Shown here in pieces: positions 50,201 through 61,879 of a stretch of DNA of 64,000 bases (positions within the stretch are counted from its first letter, which is position 1; each line of letters begins with the position of its first letter). The DNA lies in the NCBI RefSeq assembly GCF_028554725.1, contig NC_071667.1:54553501-54617500 (forward strand). The letters are read 5' to 3'. Below the pieces are notes generated by a model. That model had not been told where the DNA came from and searched no databases. It was given only the letters and a program-made list of their open reading frames with translations. This DNA comes from Zeugodacus cucurbitae. Its lineage: Eukaryota; Arthropoda; Insecta; Diptera; Tephritidae. A program made the translations under genes and the position numbers.

Positions 50201-53200
50201 CAACAATCCATTATTCGGTCTGGCGTTGGATAGTCCACAGGTACGATAACGGTTAAAAGTGAATTAAACGCGCAAGAAACGGAAAGATATCAAGTTAATT
50301 TTATAATATTTTCGGTTGCTTATGTTTCTGCTGAAAGTGAAATATTTTTAAAGACTCTTAAAGATAGTCTACACAGGAAGTGAAAAAAAGCGAAACTATT
50401 TGAATTAAAAAAAAATAAAAAATCGAAACTATTCTGCCGACGCTATTTGAAATTGTTAAATGCCTTCAGTGTAATTCTTTTATGGACTTGAAGAACAATA
50501 TATGCTAGTGCAGAAAAAATAGAAAAATATAATACAAATTAAAATAATAAAATTTAAATTAAAAAAAAATATATAACAAATTCTTCCCTTCTCTTTTAAT
50601 TGCTGCAACAGCAAGAGTGTGCTGCATCTTCCTGTGTCGGCTGTTTGTCCTGTCAAGGCAATACCGTTTTGCCCATCTCATCGCTGACGGCCAACGACTT
50701 CGATTGCGGTTCCTGTTTCGATACGACGTCGAGTGTTATAACCGGTGTTGGTATTGCTGGATCCACACAAAATAACTTACAACAACAACAACAGCAAGTA
50801 AGTCTACCAAATACTACCGCCAATCACAACAATAGCAATAGCAATAACGCGGTCAGTTATTGGAGCACCGATGAGATGGCTTCATCGTTCCCAGGTTTAC
50901 CGCCATTAGACATCGATCCCTTGCCTAGCCTCTTCCCCTTCTCACCGTGCGGTGCCTCATATAATTTCTCCACAAATCCGCATCAAGCATCGCTCTCATA
51001 CACCGTGCATCCACATCAGATGCTCGTCTCACCGGGCGGTCAAGTCTCACACCATTCTCAGAGTCAGGCGCAAAACACACAACATGGCAATTCACTCAGT
51101 TCAAGTGGGACGCCAGCGTCCTGCTACTATGATCCTGGCAGTAGTGGTATGCTATCTGGTTCCGCGTCCGTCGGCAATGCGTGCAGTCAACACATTAACA
51201 CAAATGTTACGGCGCCACCGCCGCCACCAATGTACCCAAGCATGAGCGTCAATGTCAGCATGAATATGACTATGCATGGTTACGGCGCAGAGGGTACGGT
51301 GCCCATGCAATGTTCACAGGTGGGTGATGAATTGATCTCTAATAAACTGACCCATAATTAATTCAGAACAATTTCTCTAATTAGATGCAGTGGACGCCAC
51401 CAAACACCAATTCCGCCGTTAATGTACTCTACCCGCCATTACTCAGTCCAACACATTATCCACCTGCGGCCACATATTCCTTCACCGCCGATTTTCGAAC
51501 GCCAACGCTGCAGCAGTCCAGTCAGAGTCCAGGCGTTGGTGTTATGCCTACACTCACCGATGCGGTCATTGTCGAGGAGGACTCACCGTCGCCGACAAGC
51601 GATACATCGCGTCATCTATTCGCCGCTGGCACAGAGCTTGCGCCTGCCTTTGCATCACCAACGAAGAGTCCTTACGATGACGATGAGGATAGCAACGAGG
51701 AGGGCTCCGACTCAAAGCCCAATCTGTGTAGGCTTTGTGGCAAAACTTACGCACGCCCAAGCACGCTCAAAACACATCTGCGAACTCACTCGGGTGAGCG
51801 TCCTTACAGGTGAGGTGGAAGTGATTATTTTTGGAATAACCGAAATTTAATGTTGATTTTGTTGTTCTTCAGATGCCCGGATTGCAATAAGAGCTTTTCG
51901 CAGGCCGCCAATCTGACGGCACATGTACGCACACATACCGGACAAAAGCCATTCCGCTGTCCAATTTGTGATAGACGTTTCTCACAAAGTTCCAGCGTCA
52001 CCACGCACATGCGCACCCATTCGGGCGAAAGACCATATCGTTGTTCGTCGTGTAAGAAATCCTTTTCGGACAGTTCCACACTAACAAAACATTTGCGTAT
52101 ACATAGCGGCGAGAAGCCATATCAATGTAAATTGTGTTTGCTCAGGTATGTACTAGTAGATTAGCTATGTATGTACGATATAAATGTTGAGTAAACGACT
52201 GGGGTGTGGGAGTTAACTATAATTTGGTAGCAAATCATAAAAAAACTTTTCGAGAAAAGCAATATTGATATAGTTTATTATTAAACGTAAGGAAATGAAA
52301 ATACAGGAAAGGATATGAAAGGGTCATCCATTTCTAGGTTCTTTTTCTAAAGAAAAGAAAACACAGAAAATTGAAATTTAATGAGAAATATTCATTATCA
52401 TTCGAAAGAACATTCTTTGACATTTATTTTTTAAAGATAACCTCTTTAAAATATTGGCCGCGGCTACGCCTCAGATTGTCCATCCGTTGAGTCCAATTTT
52501 CGAATGCTCGTTCGAGCATTTCGACTGGTAACTGGCGAATGACATGCGTGATGTTTTGCCCCAAGACCTAAATCAAAGCGGGTTTGTCCGCATACATTTT
52601 AAAATCTACGTAAAAGCACAGGAAAAATTCTAACGATGTGATATCACACAATCTTAGTGGCCGTGAAGTCATCTGCTCACCGAAGTGTTCTCTCAATAAA
52701 TCCATTGATTGATGCGATGTGTGGGAAGTGGCACCGTCTTATTGAAACCAAATGTCGCCGAGATCACGAGCTTCAATTTCAGGCATCAAATAGTCGATTA
52801 TCATGGCGCGGTAACGGTCGTCATTGACGGTTACGTTCTCAACGACATCATTTTTGAAGAAATATGTACCATCGGTCCACAAACCACACCAAACCGTTAG
52901 CTTTTTCTGGATGAAATGGGAGCTCTTGTTTCTCTTCAGCTTGCTCTTCGTCTCAAATGCGAAAATTTTGTTTGTTTACATACCCATTGAGCCAGAAATA
53001 GGCCTCAACACTGAACAGATTTTGGCTCGAAAACGTCGAATCTTCTTGGAACATTTCAAGAGCCCATAAAGCAAAGTGATGTCCCCTGGGAAGGTCGAGG
53101 GACTTTTAATTTAAGATCTCGAAATAAAATGCGCCAAGATGTTCGATAAGTCAGTCCGAGGTGCTGCGAACGGCGCCGAGTCGACTCTCTACGGTCTTTG

Positions 53201-54603
53201 TGCTACGGCTGTTATATTTTCTACACTGCGTGTCGGACGTGGTTTATTCGGTCGATTATTATCCAATAATGAATGCTGGATCTCAAGATGGGTAATGGTC
53301 TTGCGAATAGTACGCTCAGTAGGCCAATTATGTTGACCATTCTTTACAGAACGTGAATTTTCTTAATAAAGTAGAAAAATAGTAGAGATCTGTCAAAAAC
53401 AGAATTTATGAAAAGAATCTAACAGCTATTTAGAGGCGACTTTCTCTTCTAGAACCCTTTCAATGTTGAATAATAACAATAGAGGAAGGTTTCTCTGAGT
53501 AGAGTGGAGAATTTATATTGGTTCGACTGTTGTGACGATCTATATTGTCAGACTGTTTCATTTTATGGCGTAATAGAAGACCTGAAGAAAACATTACTTA
53601 ACTAACGAGTGAATTATTCAAACTAAACGAGCACTCAGCCTTCTGTCGTTTAAGAGGGGATATTTTGCACGACTCCCAATACTCCAACCTAAGAGAAATT
53701 GGACAGCTGTGATGGAAAATATTCAGAAGTTTCACCAAATCGACTGAGTTGTTTAGCTGATGCTTATTAGGGTACATCTAGGGTGCAAAATGGGCCTAGT
53801 GATGGTGACCCACCCACTAAGAGTATAACAAAGTATCTTTTCAATTCCTTTGCGATTGTTCGACGTTATTTGATATGTATTTAATTGGCGTAGGAATCGT
53901 TTATTCGATTATAGCCGAATCGATAATAGCGCGCCATCTTCTCTTTCCCTCGCAATTCGTCGCCAGTTGGAAATCCGAAGTGAAACCAGGTTGGTTCCAC
54001 CTGATCTTTCCAACGGAGTGGAGGCTTTCCTCTGCCTATGCTTCCATCGGCTGGTACAGCATCGAACCCTCTCAAAGCTGGAGTCTTTTCATCCATTCGG
54101 ACAACATGACCTAGCTCGCCTACTCGCTGTCTTTTTATTAGCTGAACTATGTCAATATTATCGTTCCATCGACTGCGGTATTCGCCATTAGATATGACGT
54201 TAGAACAAAGTTGGAACTATTTTGGAACGGCTTCTAGGAGAATCTCAGCCAAACGTGGATAATCTTAACAAACACCTCTAGTTATTCTGAGGCTCCATTA
54301 GATTATGTTTTATTATGGAATATTATTTAAGGGTAATATTGTGTTGTTTCTTTCTACAACTCAATATTAATCAAAGAGCGAACGACCGTCTAAATTAAAT
54401 AATGGAAATGTAATTTTCCCCACACATTTAAAAAAATAAATAAATGTATGACAATTATAATTAAAATTGGTTTTATATTGCATATTATTATTCATTGCAG
54501 ATTCTCACAATCGGGCAATTTGAATCGCCATATGCGTGTACATGGAACTAACCAAAATAACGGCAGTAACAACGGTAATGGTGGTAGCAATTTGTTGACA
54601 TGA
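47224..54603 (+). CDS. gl: Glass, C2H2 zinc-finger transcription factor of the eye
   Basis: Master regulator of photoreceptor differentiation; nuclear and DNA-binding. Coding exons 47224-47269, 50110-50240, 50612-51319, 51385-51809, 51873-52145, 54501-54603; phases agree throughout; 561 aa (604 in Drosophila as I recall). The N-terminus MGLLYKSFKLLNIIL-DSLEDQEGG is near-identical to Drosophila Glass, as are CVGCLSCQG (Cys-rich), YWSTDEMASSFPGLPPLDIDPLPSLF and YPSMSVNVSMNMTMH. Poly-Gln, Asn and Pro runs lie between. Five C2H2 fingers begin at Cys410, 438, 466, 494 and 522, joined by HSGERPY-type linkers; all Cys and His are present. Finger 5 is split after Arg528 by a 2.36-kb intron. The protein ends SNLLT; Drosophila Glass also ends in LLT. 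Intron 1 (2.8 kb) and intron 5 hold transposon remnants. The frame continues after the stop (next entry). Confidence 0.97.
47630..48040. repeat. R2 family repeat, copy 3, in glass intron 1
   Basis: Starts ttaggtgggttttaaaattt and ends gaacctctgagacccaccta, again inverted ends. It shares attttttcgagccaatgcatg, ttttcagaatttttatataaa and atttcacaaaatacggtttaa with copies 1 and 2. Confidence 0.55.
48041..49511. other. glass intron 1, no further feature
   Basis: AT-rich intron sequence. A patch at 48950-49180 (tgtggggttacttgcatgtg.., cataacgccgcgcttgatta) is less AT-rich and may be regulatory. Confidence 0.35.
49512..49955 (+). mobile_element. mariner-like element remnant in glass intron 1
   Basis: The ends gtgtgttcaaaaaataacgg and, inverted, ccgttactttttaaatacaac resemble each other. 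Inside, the plus strand reads QPEPPYSLDMTPCDFFLFLK then KERWHKCIISNGNYFKDNN, the C-terminal half of a mariner transposase, with a frame break. The N-terminal half is deleted. Confidence 0.8.
52440..53345 (-). mobile_element. DUF4817-type Tc1/mariner-superfamily remnant in glass intron 5
   Basis: The minus strand carries broken transposase segments: ..DGTYFFKNDVVENVTVND.. (about 52890-52810), ..EARDLGDIWF.. followed by DGATSH (the second catalytic Asp region, about 52770-52720), and a C-terminal part ending in a QRMDNL block (about 52480). It is the same broad family as the element at 1711-2741, though a different lineage. Limits are approximate. Confidence 0.7.
53890..54190 (-). mobile_element. 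RTE retrotransposon fragment in glass intron 5
   Basis: The minus strand matches the RT C-terminal tail of the 17649-20454 element (ALRGFDAVPADGS, GRGKPPLRWKDQVE) with its 3' flank (cgattatagccgaa). It is shared with the fragments at 26130 and 33230. Confidence 0.8.
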
Positions 54604-54885
54604 CAAAAGGCGCGAAGTGGCGCCGCATTTCAACATTACTATCCCCCATATACCCACGGTGCTCACAATCTTTCACATGGCCCACACGCACACACCCACA
54701 ACCACGCCCATGCTCATGCTCATGCCCACACCCACGCCCACAATCATCCGCACATGCATATACCAAGCAGTAATTATGATTATAGCAGCTATGGCATCAA
54801 CGATTACACTTCACCCGGATCACAAAACTATTCAGGGTATTATTTTTGTGCACTTAATAAGCCCAAAATGGAGAGATTCTATTGA
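54604..54885 (+). CDS. gl: in-frame extension of glass beyond its TGA (readthrough candidate)
   Basis: After the TGA at 54601-54603 the same frame is open for 93 codons to TGA 54883-54885. It reads QKARSGAAFQHYYPPYTHGA, then an alternating run of His with Ala, Thr or Asn (HAHTHNHAHAHAHAH and onward to HPHMH), then SSNYDYSSYGINDYTSPG and a tail ending KPKMERFY. Such composition is typical of fly transcription-factor low-complexity regions and not of a 3' UTR; the other two frames are less protein-like. The stop context is TGA-C, the leakier class. Readthrough would give 655 aa. A spliced bypass (for example a donor at gg|taatgg near 54575) is the alternative. I recall that a longer Glass product is annotated in Drosophila but could not check. 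Confidence 0.7.
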   Translation, partial: QKARSGAAFQHYYPPYTHGAHNLSHGPHAHTHNHAHAHAHAHTHAHNHPHMHIPSSNYDYSSYGINDYTSPGSQNYSGYYFCALNKPKMERFY

Positions 54886-55992
54886 AGAGAATACTAGTAA
54901 ACACAAAGATGTGAAGAAAGAAATTGTAAAAAAAGGCTTTATCTACGTGTACATATGTACATGAGAAATTAATTGAAAGTTAAAAAAAAACAACAACAAA
55001 GCAAAAAATTAAGCGACAAAAGTTTGGTTGAAATGCTCAAATTTAAGATTAAAGTTTGTAAGTTTAACAAAAAATCTACCGTTATATCATTGTTAAGCAG
55101 CCAAAATGTAAATAAAAAATCAAAAACAATGAATAACGAATTTTAACTAAAATAAATTTATAAAAAGTTTGTAAGTTTTAACAGTTAAAATATGCATATG
55201 TAGATATTCATAAAATAGCAGAAAAGCTTCAAAGAAAAATAAGAAAAAAACACGCATAAACAAATTAAGTTTAGTTTTCCAAGTTTTTTTTTTTTGTTCC
55301 CTTATTAGTGTTTAATATTTAATGTTTTTTTTTCAAATATTTCTTACATACAGTTGTACCAAAAAAATTAAAAAAAAAAATAAAAAAAAATTAATTTAAT
55401 TTTAACAAATTGTATAAAATAACAAGTAATTTTTCTTAGCCAAATGTTGACAAAAATGTAATATTTAATATTTACAATGCTTACACTTGAATTTTACTAT
55501 AACTCAAACCCTTTGGCCACATACTTCATTGACTGACTGTTGTTTCAAAATTCATAAACTTCAGTTCGTTCCACATTATGCGCCTTGACTTTCTTAAGTT
55601 AAGCTAATTAAGTACATTCACGTGGAATTTTGCATTCTTCAATTAAGGTTGGTGCTGTAGTAGAATTTAAAAGACCCCCACATACCGTTAATAGTTTTTA
55701 AAATTATTTAAACATTTTTATGTTTTGTAATTGTATAATATTTAATTTACCCCTTTATCTTTGCGCTGCGCTTAACGTCAGTAATCCCGCCTTGTACTCT
55801 AGTCAATGGGACGTTCTACTTACTTTTAGTTTTTTTAGTTTGATAATTTTCTCATTTACACACATAAGTGCGATCTGATGTTGAAAATTTTTACATATAA
55901 AAAAAACATACTTAATATTATTATGTACTACATATATATAAACTTATTATTATTATATATAAAATTTGTATAAATTTAATTAGACGAATAAA
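54886..55992 (+). terminator. glass 3' UTR with poly(A) signal at 55987-55992
   Basis: A long A/T-rich 3' flank ends with AATAAA at 55987-55992 (gacgaataaagcc). Earlier near-signals exist in A-rich runs (for example about 55110-55160), so alternative polyadenylation is possible. Confidence 0.45.
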
Positions 55993-57194
55993 GCCATACC
56001 TATAAAGAAAGATGTGAAAATATCAGTTTTTGTACACTATTTTAAGATAATTTGACAAATAATATTCTGAATCGATTGGAGGAATGCTATCGAGTTGATA
56101 GACCTTGGTCGAATATATATTTGAATACGGAACATCAAATGTTGAAAACACTTTCAAGAGAGAGAAAGCTTGAGACATTTACAAATATGTGTGAGAGTTT
56201 TCTACAATAATCAGAGATCAACCTTCATCAAGGCAATGCCAACACTCAGTATTTTTAACCGATCAATACTTTGAGTTGCTGATAAACTATCATCATCTAA
56301 TGATATCTTTTATTACAATATATAAAGCAAAAACTGTGTAGTCAACCATTTTTGGAGAGTTTGATGTCCCAAAAAAATTTTTCCACGTTATATGACTATA
56401 TATGGCTTGAAAAAAATATATTATTATTATTCTATATAAATAATTCATTGGCAAAATCAAAAAATCCATCTCACGGTTTTTTGTCAAAATGTATACAGAT
56501 GGTCTCTAAATTGTCCAAATTTCCTATATTGTCCGGGGTTTCCTAAAAATTTAACGGTACTTTCTAAAATTGAAAACATGTATATTTTTAAAGCATGTAT
56601 ATTTTTCTAATTATAATGGCTGTTGAATGGCTGTGAAGAAATTAATTGTATTAAATTCGTTTATAATTTGCTTTTTTTTCTACATGATTTTTTATACGAT
56701 ATTATTCTTATAAGTTGGATATGGGAGTTGGAAACTATAACGACAAATCATGCTCAGCTGTTTTCTCGCTTTCTTTAATATTTTTACAAAGCCTTATTGA
56801 AAGTTTTGTCGGCCCAACCGTGACCATGAGAAGTCTTTTTGCGCATCATTACCATATAAGTGCAATTACTGTTCTATATGAGCTATATGAGCTATAGGAC
56901 CTAATAGTCCGATGTGGTCAATTTTCTAAAAATTTGAATGTACTAGGGCCACTAAACAAAAAAATATGAATGAAAAAAATTGTCACGTCAGGTTTTCTTG
57001 TGGCATCAAAACAAATATATTCTTAAAAGGTACAAACATCAGCTACATTTAAAGAAATTATTGCCTAATATAGATAAAATACTTATGAGTTTCAAACAGT
57101 AATCTGCCAACATTTCTGAGTTAATGTAGGGACTGAGGTAATCTGGTAACTGATGTCCAGGGCATACTGGGTTTACGTAGGGAACACTTCTCTC
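55993..57194. other. intergenic, no gene seen
   Basis: AT-rich with no coding or repeat structure that I can support. Confidence 0.4.
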
Positions 57195-57845
57195 ACCTGC
57201 TGATTGGCAGTGAAAGTCCAACATTAGGAGAGGACGAACCCGATTCCCCGATCAATGATGTTCCAACAGATATTCCATGGGTCAACCATGAAAAAAAACG
57301 AATAGCAATTACACAACAAAGCGGCGGGGTCGATGGATTACCGGTCGAGCTATTCAAATACCATCTCAAAGAACTGATAAGGTGCATAAATCGGCTTCTT
57401 TGTAGAATTTGGTCGAACGAAAGCATGCCTGACGATTGGAACCTCAGTGTGCTCTGCCATAAAAAGAGTGACTGAACAATCTGCGCCAATTACCTTCGGA
57501 TCAGTCTCCTTAATAATACCTGTCGAGCGTATTGTGTGAAACACTAAAGCCCAACGTCAACGAACTGATTAGACCTTATCAGTGGGGCTTTAGACCTGGA
57601 AAATCCACAATGGAAAACTAATACGGCTATGTACACTAAAAGGTCTGTTAGGATCGGGAAGGACCTCTCCAAGGCACCAAACGAGGCTTCAGACAGAGTG
57701 ACTCACTATTGTGCGACTTCTTCATTTACTGCTGGGGAAAAATAATACGAGGTAAATAGAGAAGGTACAATATTCTATAAGAGTGTACAGCTACTGGCAT
57801 ACCCCGATTATATTGAGATCATTGGAAGCAACAACCTAACGTAAT
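57195..57845 (+). mobile_element. RTE retrotransposon fragment, plus orientation
   Basis: The plus strand gives, in several frames, GRWITGRAIQI, RKHA..RLEPQCALP, LKPNVNELIRPYQWGFRPGK, TKRGFRQSDSLLCDFF and the stretch leading to the catalytic YADD position, where the copy reads YPDY. It corresponds to the central RT part of the 17649-20454 element with many stops and a deletion between the FRPGKST block and motif B. Confidence 0.85.
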
Positions 57846-59795
57846 AACCTAATTGGTGCAATTCCTCACAGATGGTAATAAATTTTGAGCAATGTAATTT
57901 CCTAGAAACGATGCCAATTAGGATAAAATTAATACAATTGGGGTCAAGGTCGAGAGGTTATTCGAACTGATAGTGCCTGAGCCAATCAAATGAGGTTATG
58001 TATTGATGAGCGATTATCTTCCTTTTCAGGGTGTGATTGTGAAATTGCACTCTTAAATGTTTGTTAATATAATATAGTATTTAATTTACATTTCAAAGCT
58101 TTACAGAAAACACTTTGTACGAGTTCTTAATAATTGCATCAGTTCAATTGCGCATAATAATTTGTATGAGCTCTTTATCTAAAATATTTAAACACTTAGT
58201 ACACAGTAGATGCGATTCTGCAAACAATATGCAATTCCCATTCATAAAACAATAATAATTTGTGTACGAACTGACTTGCTGCTAGATATGATGAAATTGA
58301 TAAGATTGTTTGTGATTTTCTACAGTGTGTCTATTTACGTCGTAACTTTTAAATCATACAAAGTGTAATTGGATAGACTGAACAATATTTGAATAATTTT
58401 TGAAAATTTATAAGTTACACTTTTGGTAAACACTGTAGGCTTTTGGAATTATTTTTATAGTACTCTCTTCGAGTAGTAATTAATAGAAACCATAAAGTGT
58501 TATCAGTTTATAACGAAGTAATTTCGAAAAATATTGATGAAATTGGATGTAAATTAGATACAAGAGATGCATATGAATAGAATTTGAACGAAATGTTTAC
58601 AAAAAGAGAGAGTTCATTTACATTTCTGAAATCTACAAAAATATTTTGTGTGTCCTATTGCGCAATCGTTCGAACAAAATACTGTAGAGCTTGTATACTA
58701 TTGTACTAAATATTTTACATTTTCAGTAAAATATAATTGTTTGCTATTAATATTTTATATATGCATATCAATCTCTATGGAGAGTAAATTTTCTAGTACC
58801 CAATTTATCAATACATTTATTTCAAATTTAAGCCTTCAAATCATTTCTTATGACCTTGTTGTTGCTTAATGTATATGAAAACATTCTTGCCTAATCTCTA
58901 TTAGGGTTTTAAACAAAAAGTACTGATTTATTACGAGATTACATGCATAGTTCATATCCCACTAAGCAATCTTGTTAATTTTTCAGTACGTATACATACA
59001 TACATATTAACAATTTAAACACGTCTAGCAATGTAAAAAACATTTCAATTACAATTCGAATTTCACAACAGATTGCAGACGTGTTCACATACATACATAA
59101 TCGTTTGTATGTGGGCGACAATGTTTCTAAAGAGAGCCAAATATATCTTCTTCTCTTCTTCTCTTAAATTTTTGCGAGAAAACTAACCGGCAGTGCGCAG
59201 AATGAAGAATTACAATAGTCTCAGTAAGTGATGAGCTAATATTTGGAAAATATATGTACATGTTCAATTAGAGGTTGAAATTTTTTGTTTATTTAGTTTT
59301 TAGTAAAAATTAATAAATCTTAATTAAAAGTTGTCATCGTAGTTGTGTAAACTACTTCCTACATACATATATTATATCAGGTCGATTTGGTAGTCTTTGG
59401 CCGGATAAAAACAGGGCCCATACATCGATTGTCGCAGGAACGCACACTTGAGCTATAATTCTTCTTGTAGTGATGAATTATTTGATTTTAATTTAATGGA
59501 TTTACGAAAATTAGTATAAATCTGACTATTTTCTCTAGTTATTACTCTTTACTTTCATTACTTTCTCTTAAATTGTTTTCTTTAACTTAAATTCTTCTTT
59601 TGTTTTCTAAATGCATAGCATCTTATCACAAATTGTTTCGAAAATGTCGTTGCAATATGCATTTCATAGATTTCTAGCAACTGCATTGAGTGCATATGAG
59701 ACGATCCCCTTTTTGGTGACGTCATACCGGCTAGAAAACGTCATACTAGAGAAATATTTTCGCAGAGTTTATTTGTATCAATAAAACTCTACATA
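57846..59795. other. intergenic, no gene seen
   Basis: AT-rich. A short patch at 59385-59450 (ggtcgatttggtagtctttgg..) is less AT-rich, but nothing identifies it. Confidence 0.4.
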
Positions 59796-61376
59796 CAGTA
59801 GAATCCCGATTATTCGGATCCAATAAAAGCAGGAGTATTCACGATAATCGAAAATCCGTAGAATCAATTTCAAAGCAAATTAAACAATATTTTGATTTTA
59901 AAAAATTTTTATTATATAATGGGTTTTACATGCGTCGTTTATAACGATATTGAATTACATAATATCTACAGTATACCAATTATGAGCTTACACATTACTT
60001 TACAATAAACACACTTTTTCATATAGGAGAACAAGAAGATGTTCCATTACAACAATTGGCCAACTAGATTATGGCTGCAGGCATAATTTTCATGAGAAAG
60101 ACACAACATCATTTCGAATGTTTTTTTTATAGCAGACCTTGATGCATATTCGTATGGTAGCATGGCCTGGGGCACAGTTTCATGAGAAACTTGAATAATA
60201 CACCTTTTGCTGAACTCCTTCGTAAGAGTCCTCCGAAATTTTCGAAATTTGGTCAAGTTTTCGAGTCATTAAGTCCTGTGTAAGTCCAGTAATTTATAAT
60301 TAAAGACCTCTTATTCGCTTTGGTTCCAGTATTTTCTTATTTATTTTCGTTTGAGTGTTACAGAAAGATTTCTGATAGCTCTCACCCCATTGGTGATTAT
60401 AGGGTAATAGTTGGACCACTTCAAACAATAACCCTACTGTTATTCTTACGAAGAATAGGTGACGGTAAATTACTGTCAATTGTGTAATATATTCTATGAA
60501 ATAAATAAAAACGAATTGTGAAAAGAGTTGTTTGACACTGACAAAATTGAATGATACATGTTTTTTGTTGTTCTTGGTTTGCTTTCGCATTGCTTTTACA
60601 CCGTTTTTTTTATAAATTTCCTTTAAATACTATAAGTAAACATCATTGATTAAAAAATCCGTTAAAATGAAATAAAAAGCAATATATTTTGCTGCTGAAA
60701 GTGAAAAAATGTGTTTATTGGTAATGTGTAAACTCATTCTTGACATACTGTATGTAATTTAACTCTAGAAGGTCATCGCTATTTTTATAACGTAGAGGTC
60801 ATCCCTCGTCGATTCGACGACGGCATTACTCAAAGTCCTTAATATATTATCCTACCTATCAAAACCTAAATAAATAAAATCAATATATTCATATTACCTG
60901 GTTTATATATCTTCTAAATAAAACAATATCAAACAGTTTTTCTTAAATATTTTATTAAATAAATAAAATTTTCACAGCTCTGATTCATTCGGCTTTTGTA
61001 CAAAATAAACACTCGCGTCGTCGAAACGACGAGGCATGACTTTCCAGGGTTAAAATTTTATTTGAAGATAACTTGTGATTGAACGTTGTTGTAATGAATC
61101 ACATCTTTTCCTTGCGGCCAAGTCCCTGATGCACTTCAATTGTACCAACTGTATGGGATCCGATTCGACCTGTCTTTCAAACCACTTAAAAGCAAAATCT
61201 AGAGCTACAAAAAAACATATGTACATCTCCAGCTTCAGTCTTTTCATCATCTTATCACACTTTACTGTTGAAATCGTCAATGATTTCTTCATTAGCATAA
61301 ACTTGTAATTTTAAAACATATTTAAATTGGCAAATAGAGCCGAGCTGAATGCGTTCGAATAATCGGGATTCTACTG
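59796..61376 (-). mobile_element. pogo/Tigger-like DNA transposon, 1.58 kb, decayed
   Basis: TA duplications (59794-59795, 61377-61378) flank perfect inverted ends of about 21 bp beginning cagtagaatcccgattattc. The minus strand at 61298-61050 encodes the C-terminus of a pogo/jerky-type transposase (ALDFAFKWFERQVESDPIQL, ..CIRDLAARKR.., RSITSYLQIKF). The rest of the transposase is not recognisable, and a second element (60763-61049) is nested in it. An internally deleted relative is at 1-312. Confidence 0.85.
60763..61049. mobile_element. 287-bp piggyBac-type MITE nested in the pogo-like element
   Basis: TTAA on both sides (60759-60762, 61050-61053). The inverted ends ctctagaaggtcat and atgactttccaggg match at 11 of 14 positions, and the right one reads CCCTGGAAAGTCAT outward, the CCCT start typical of piggyBac. 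Subterminal hairpins (cctcgtcgattcgacgacg; cgtcgtcgaaacgacgagg) mirror each other. It is non-coding. Confidence 0.8.
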
Positions 61377-61389
61377 TAGTACAGAAATA

Positions 61390-61877
61390 CAGTGGAACTT
61401 CTCTAACTCGAATCACCATAATCCATAAAAATACTTCGAGTTAGAGAGACTTAGAGTTATAGAATTTTCATTAAAACATTTAACTTTCAAAAACTTGTAA
61501 AATATAGATTTATACACAGTTTTATTTATTTACTTCGCATAAAGTTTTTTGAACATACATGTAAAAACATGTATTCTGTAATTTTGTGTGTTGCAGTTTG
61601 CTCTTGACGTCTATATCGTATGCCTTTGTTACATGATTTATGCAATCCATATGGGAAATATGACAATTTTGGTTCGTCTCTATACGAATATAGGGACTCC
61701 TTTAAAATTGTTCCTTGATAGCAAAATTTTAAATTTTGTATTATGCCCTGGTCGAAAAGTTCGAGTTATGAAAGGTAATTTCTATGAAATTTGATTTCTA
61801 AACTCTATTTTCAATTCAAAAGTTCAAGTTATGGAGATCTTCGAGTTATAGAAGTTCGTGTTATGGAAGTTCCACTG
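61390..61877. mobile_element. 488-bp TA-flanked MITE (pogo-like ends)
   Basis: TA (61388-61389 and 61878-61879) flanks the inverted ends cagtggaacttctctaactc and ..ttatggaagttccactg. The interior has repeated 'cgagttagagagactt / gagttatagaa' motifs near both ends. It lies 11 bp after the 59796-61376 element. No coding sequence. Confidence 0.8.
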
Positions 61878-61879
61878 TA

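Noticed and set aside
51422..51850. Long overlapping frame inside glass exon 4
   Set aside because: Shadow of the glass coding frame; Arg/His-rich with no domain.
54617..54964. 115-codon frame rich in Thr, Pro and Met after the glass stop
   Set aside because: It is the shifted frame of the His-repeat segment; the glass-frame reading continues without a break and is more protein-like.
60300..60590. 96-codon minus-strand frame within the pogo-like element
   Set aside because: It does not resemble a pogo DDE domain and lies in decayed sequence.
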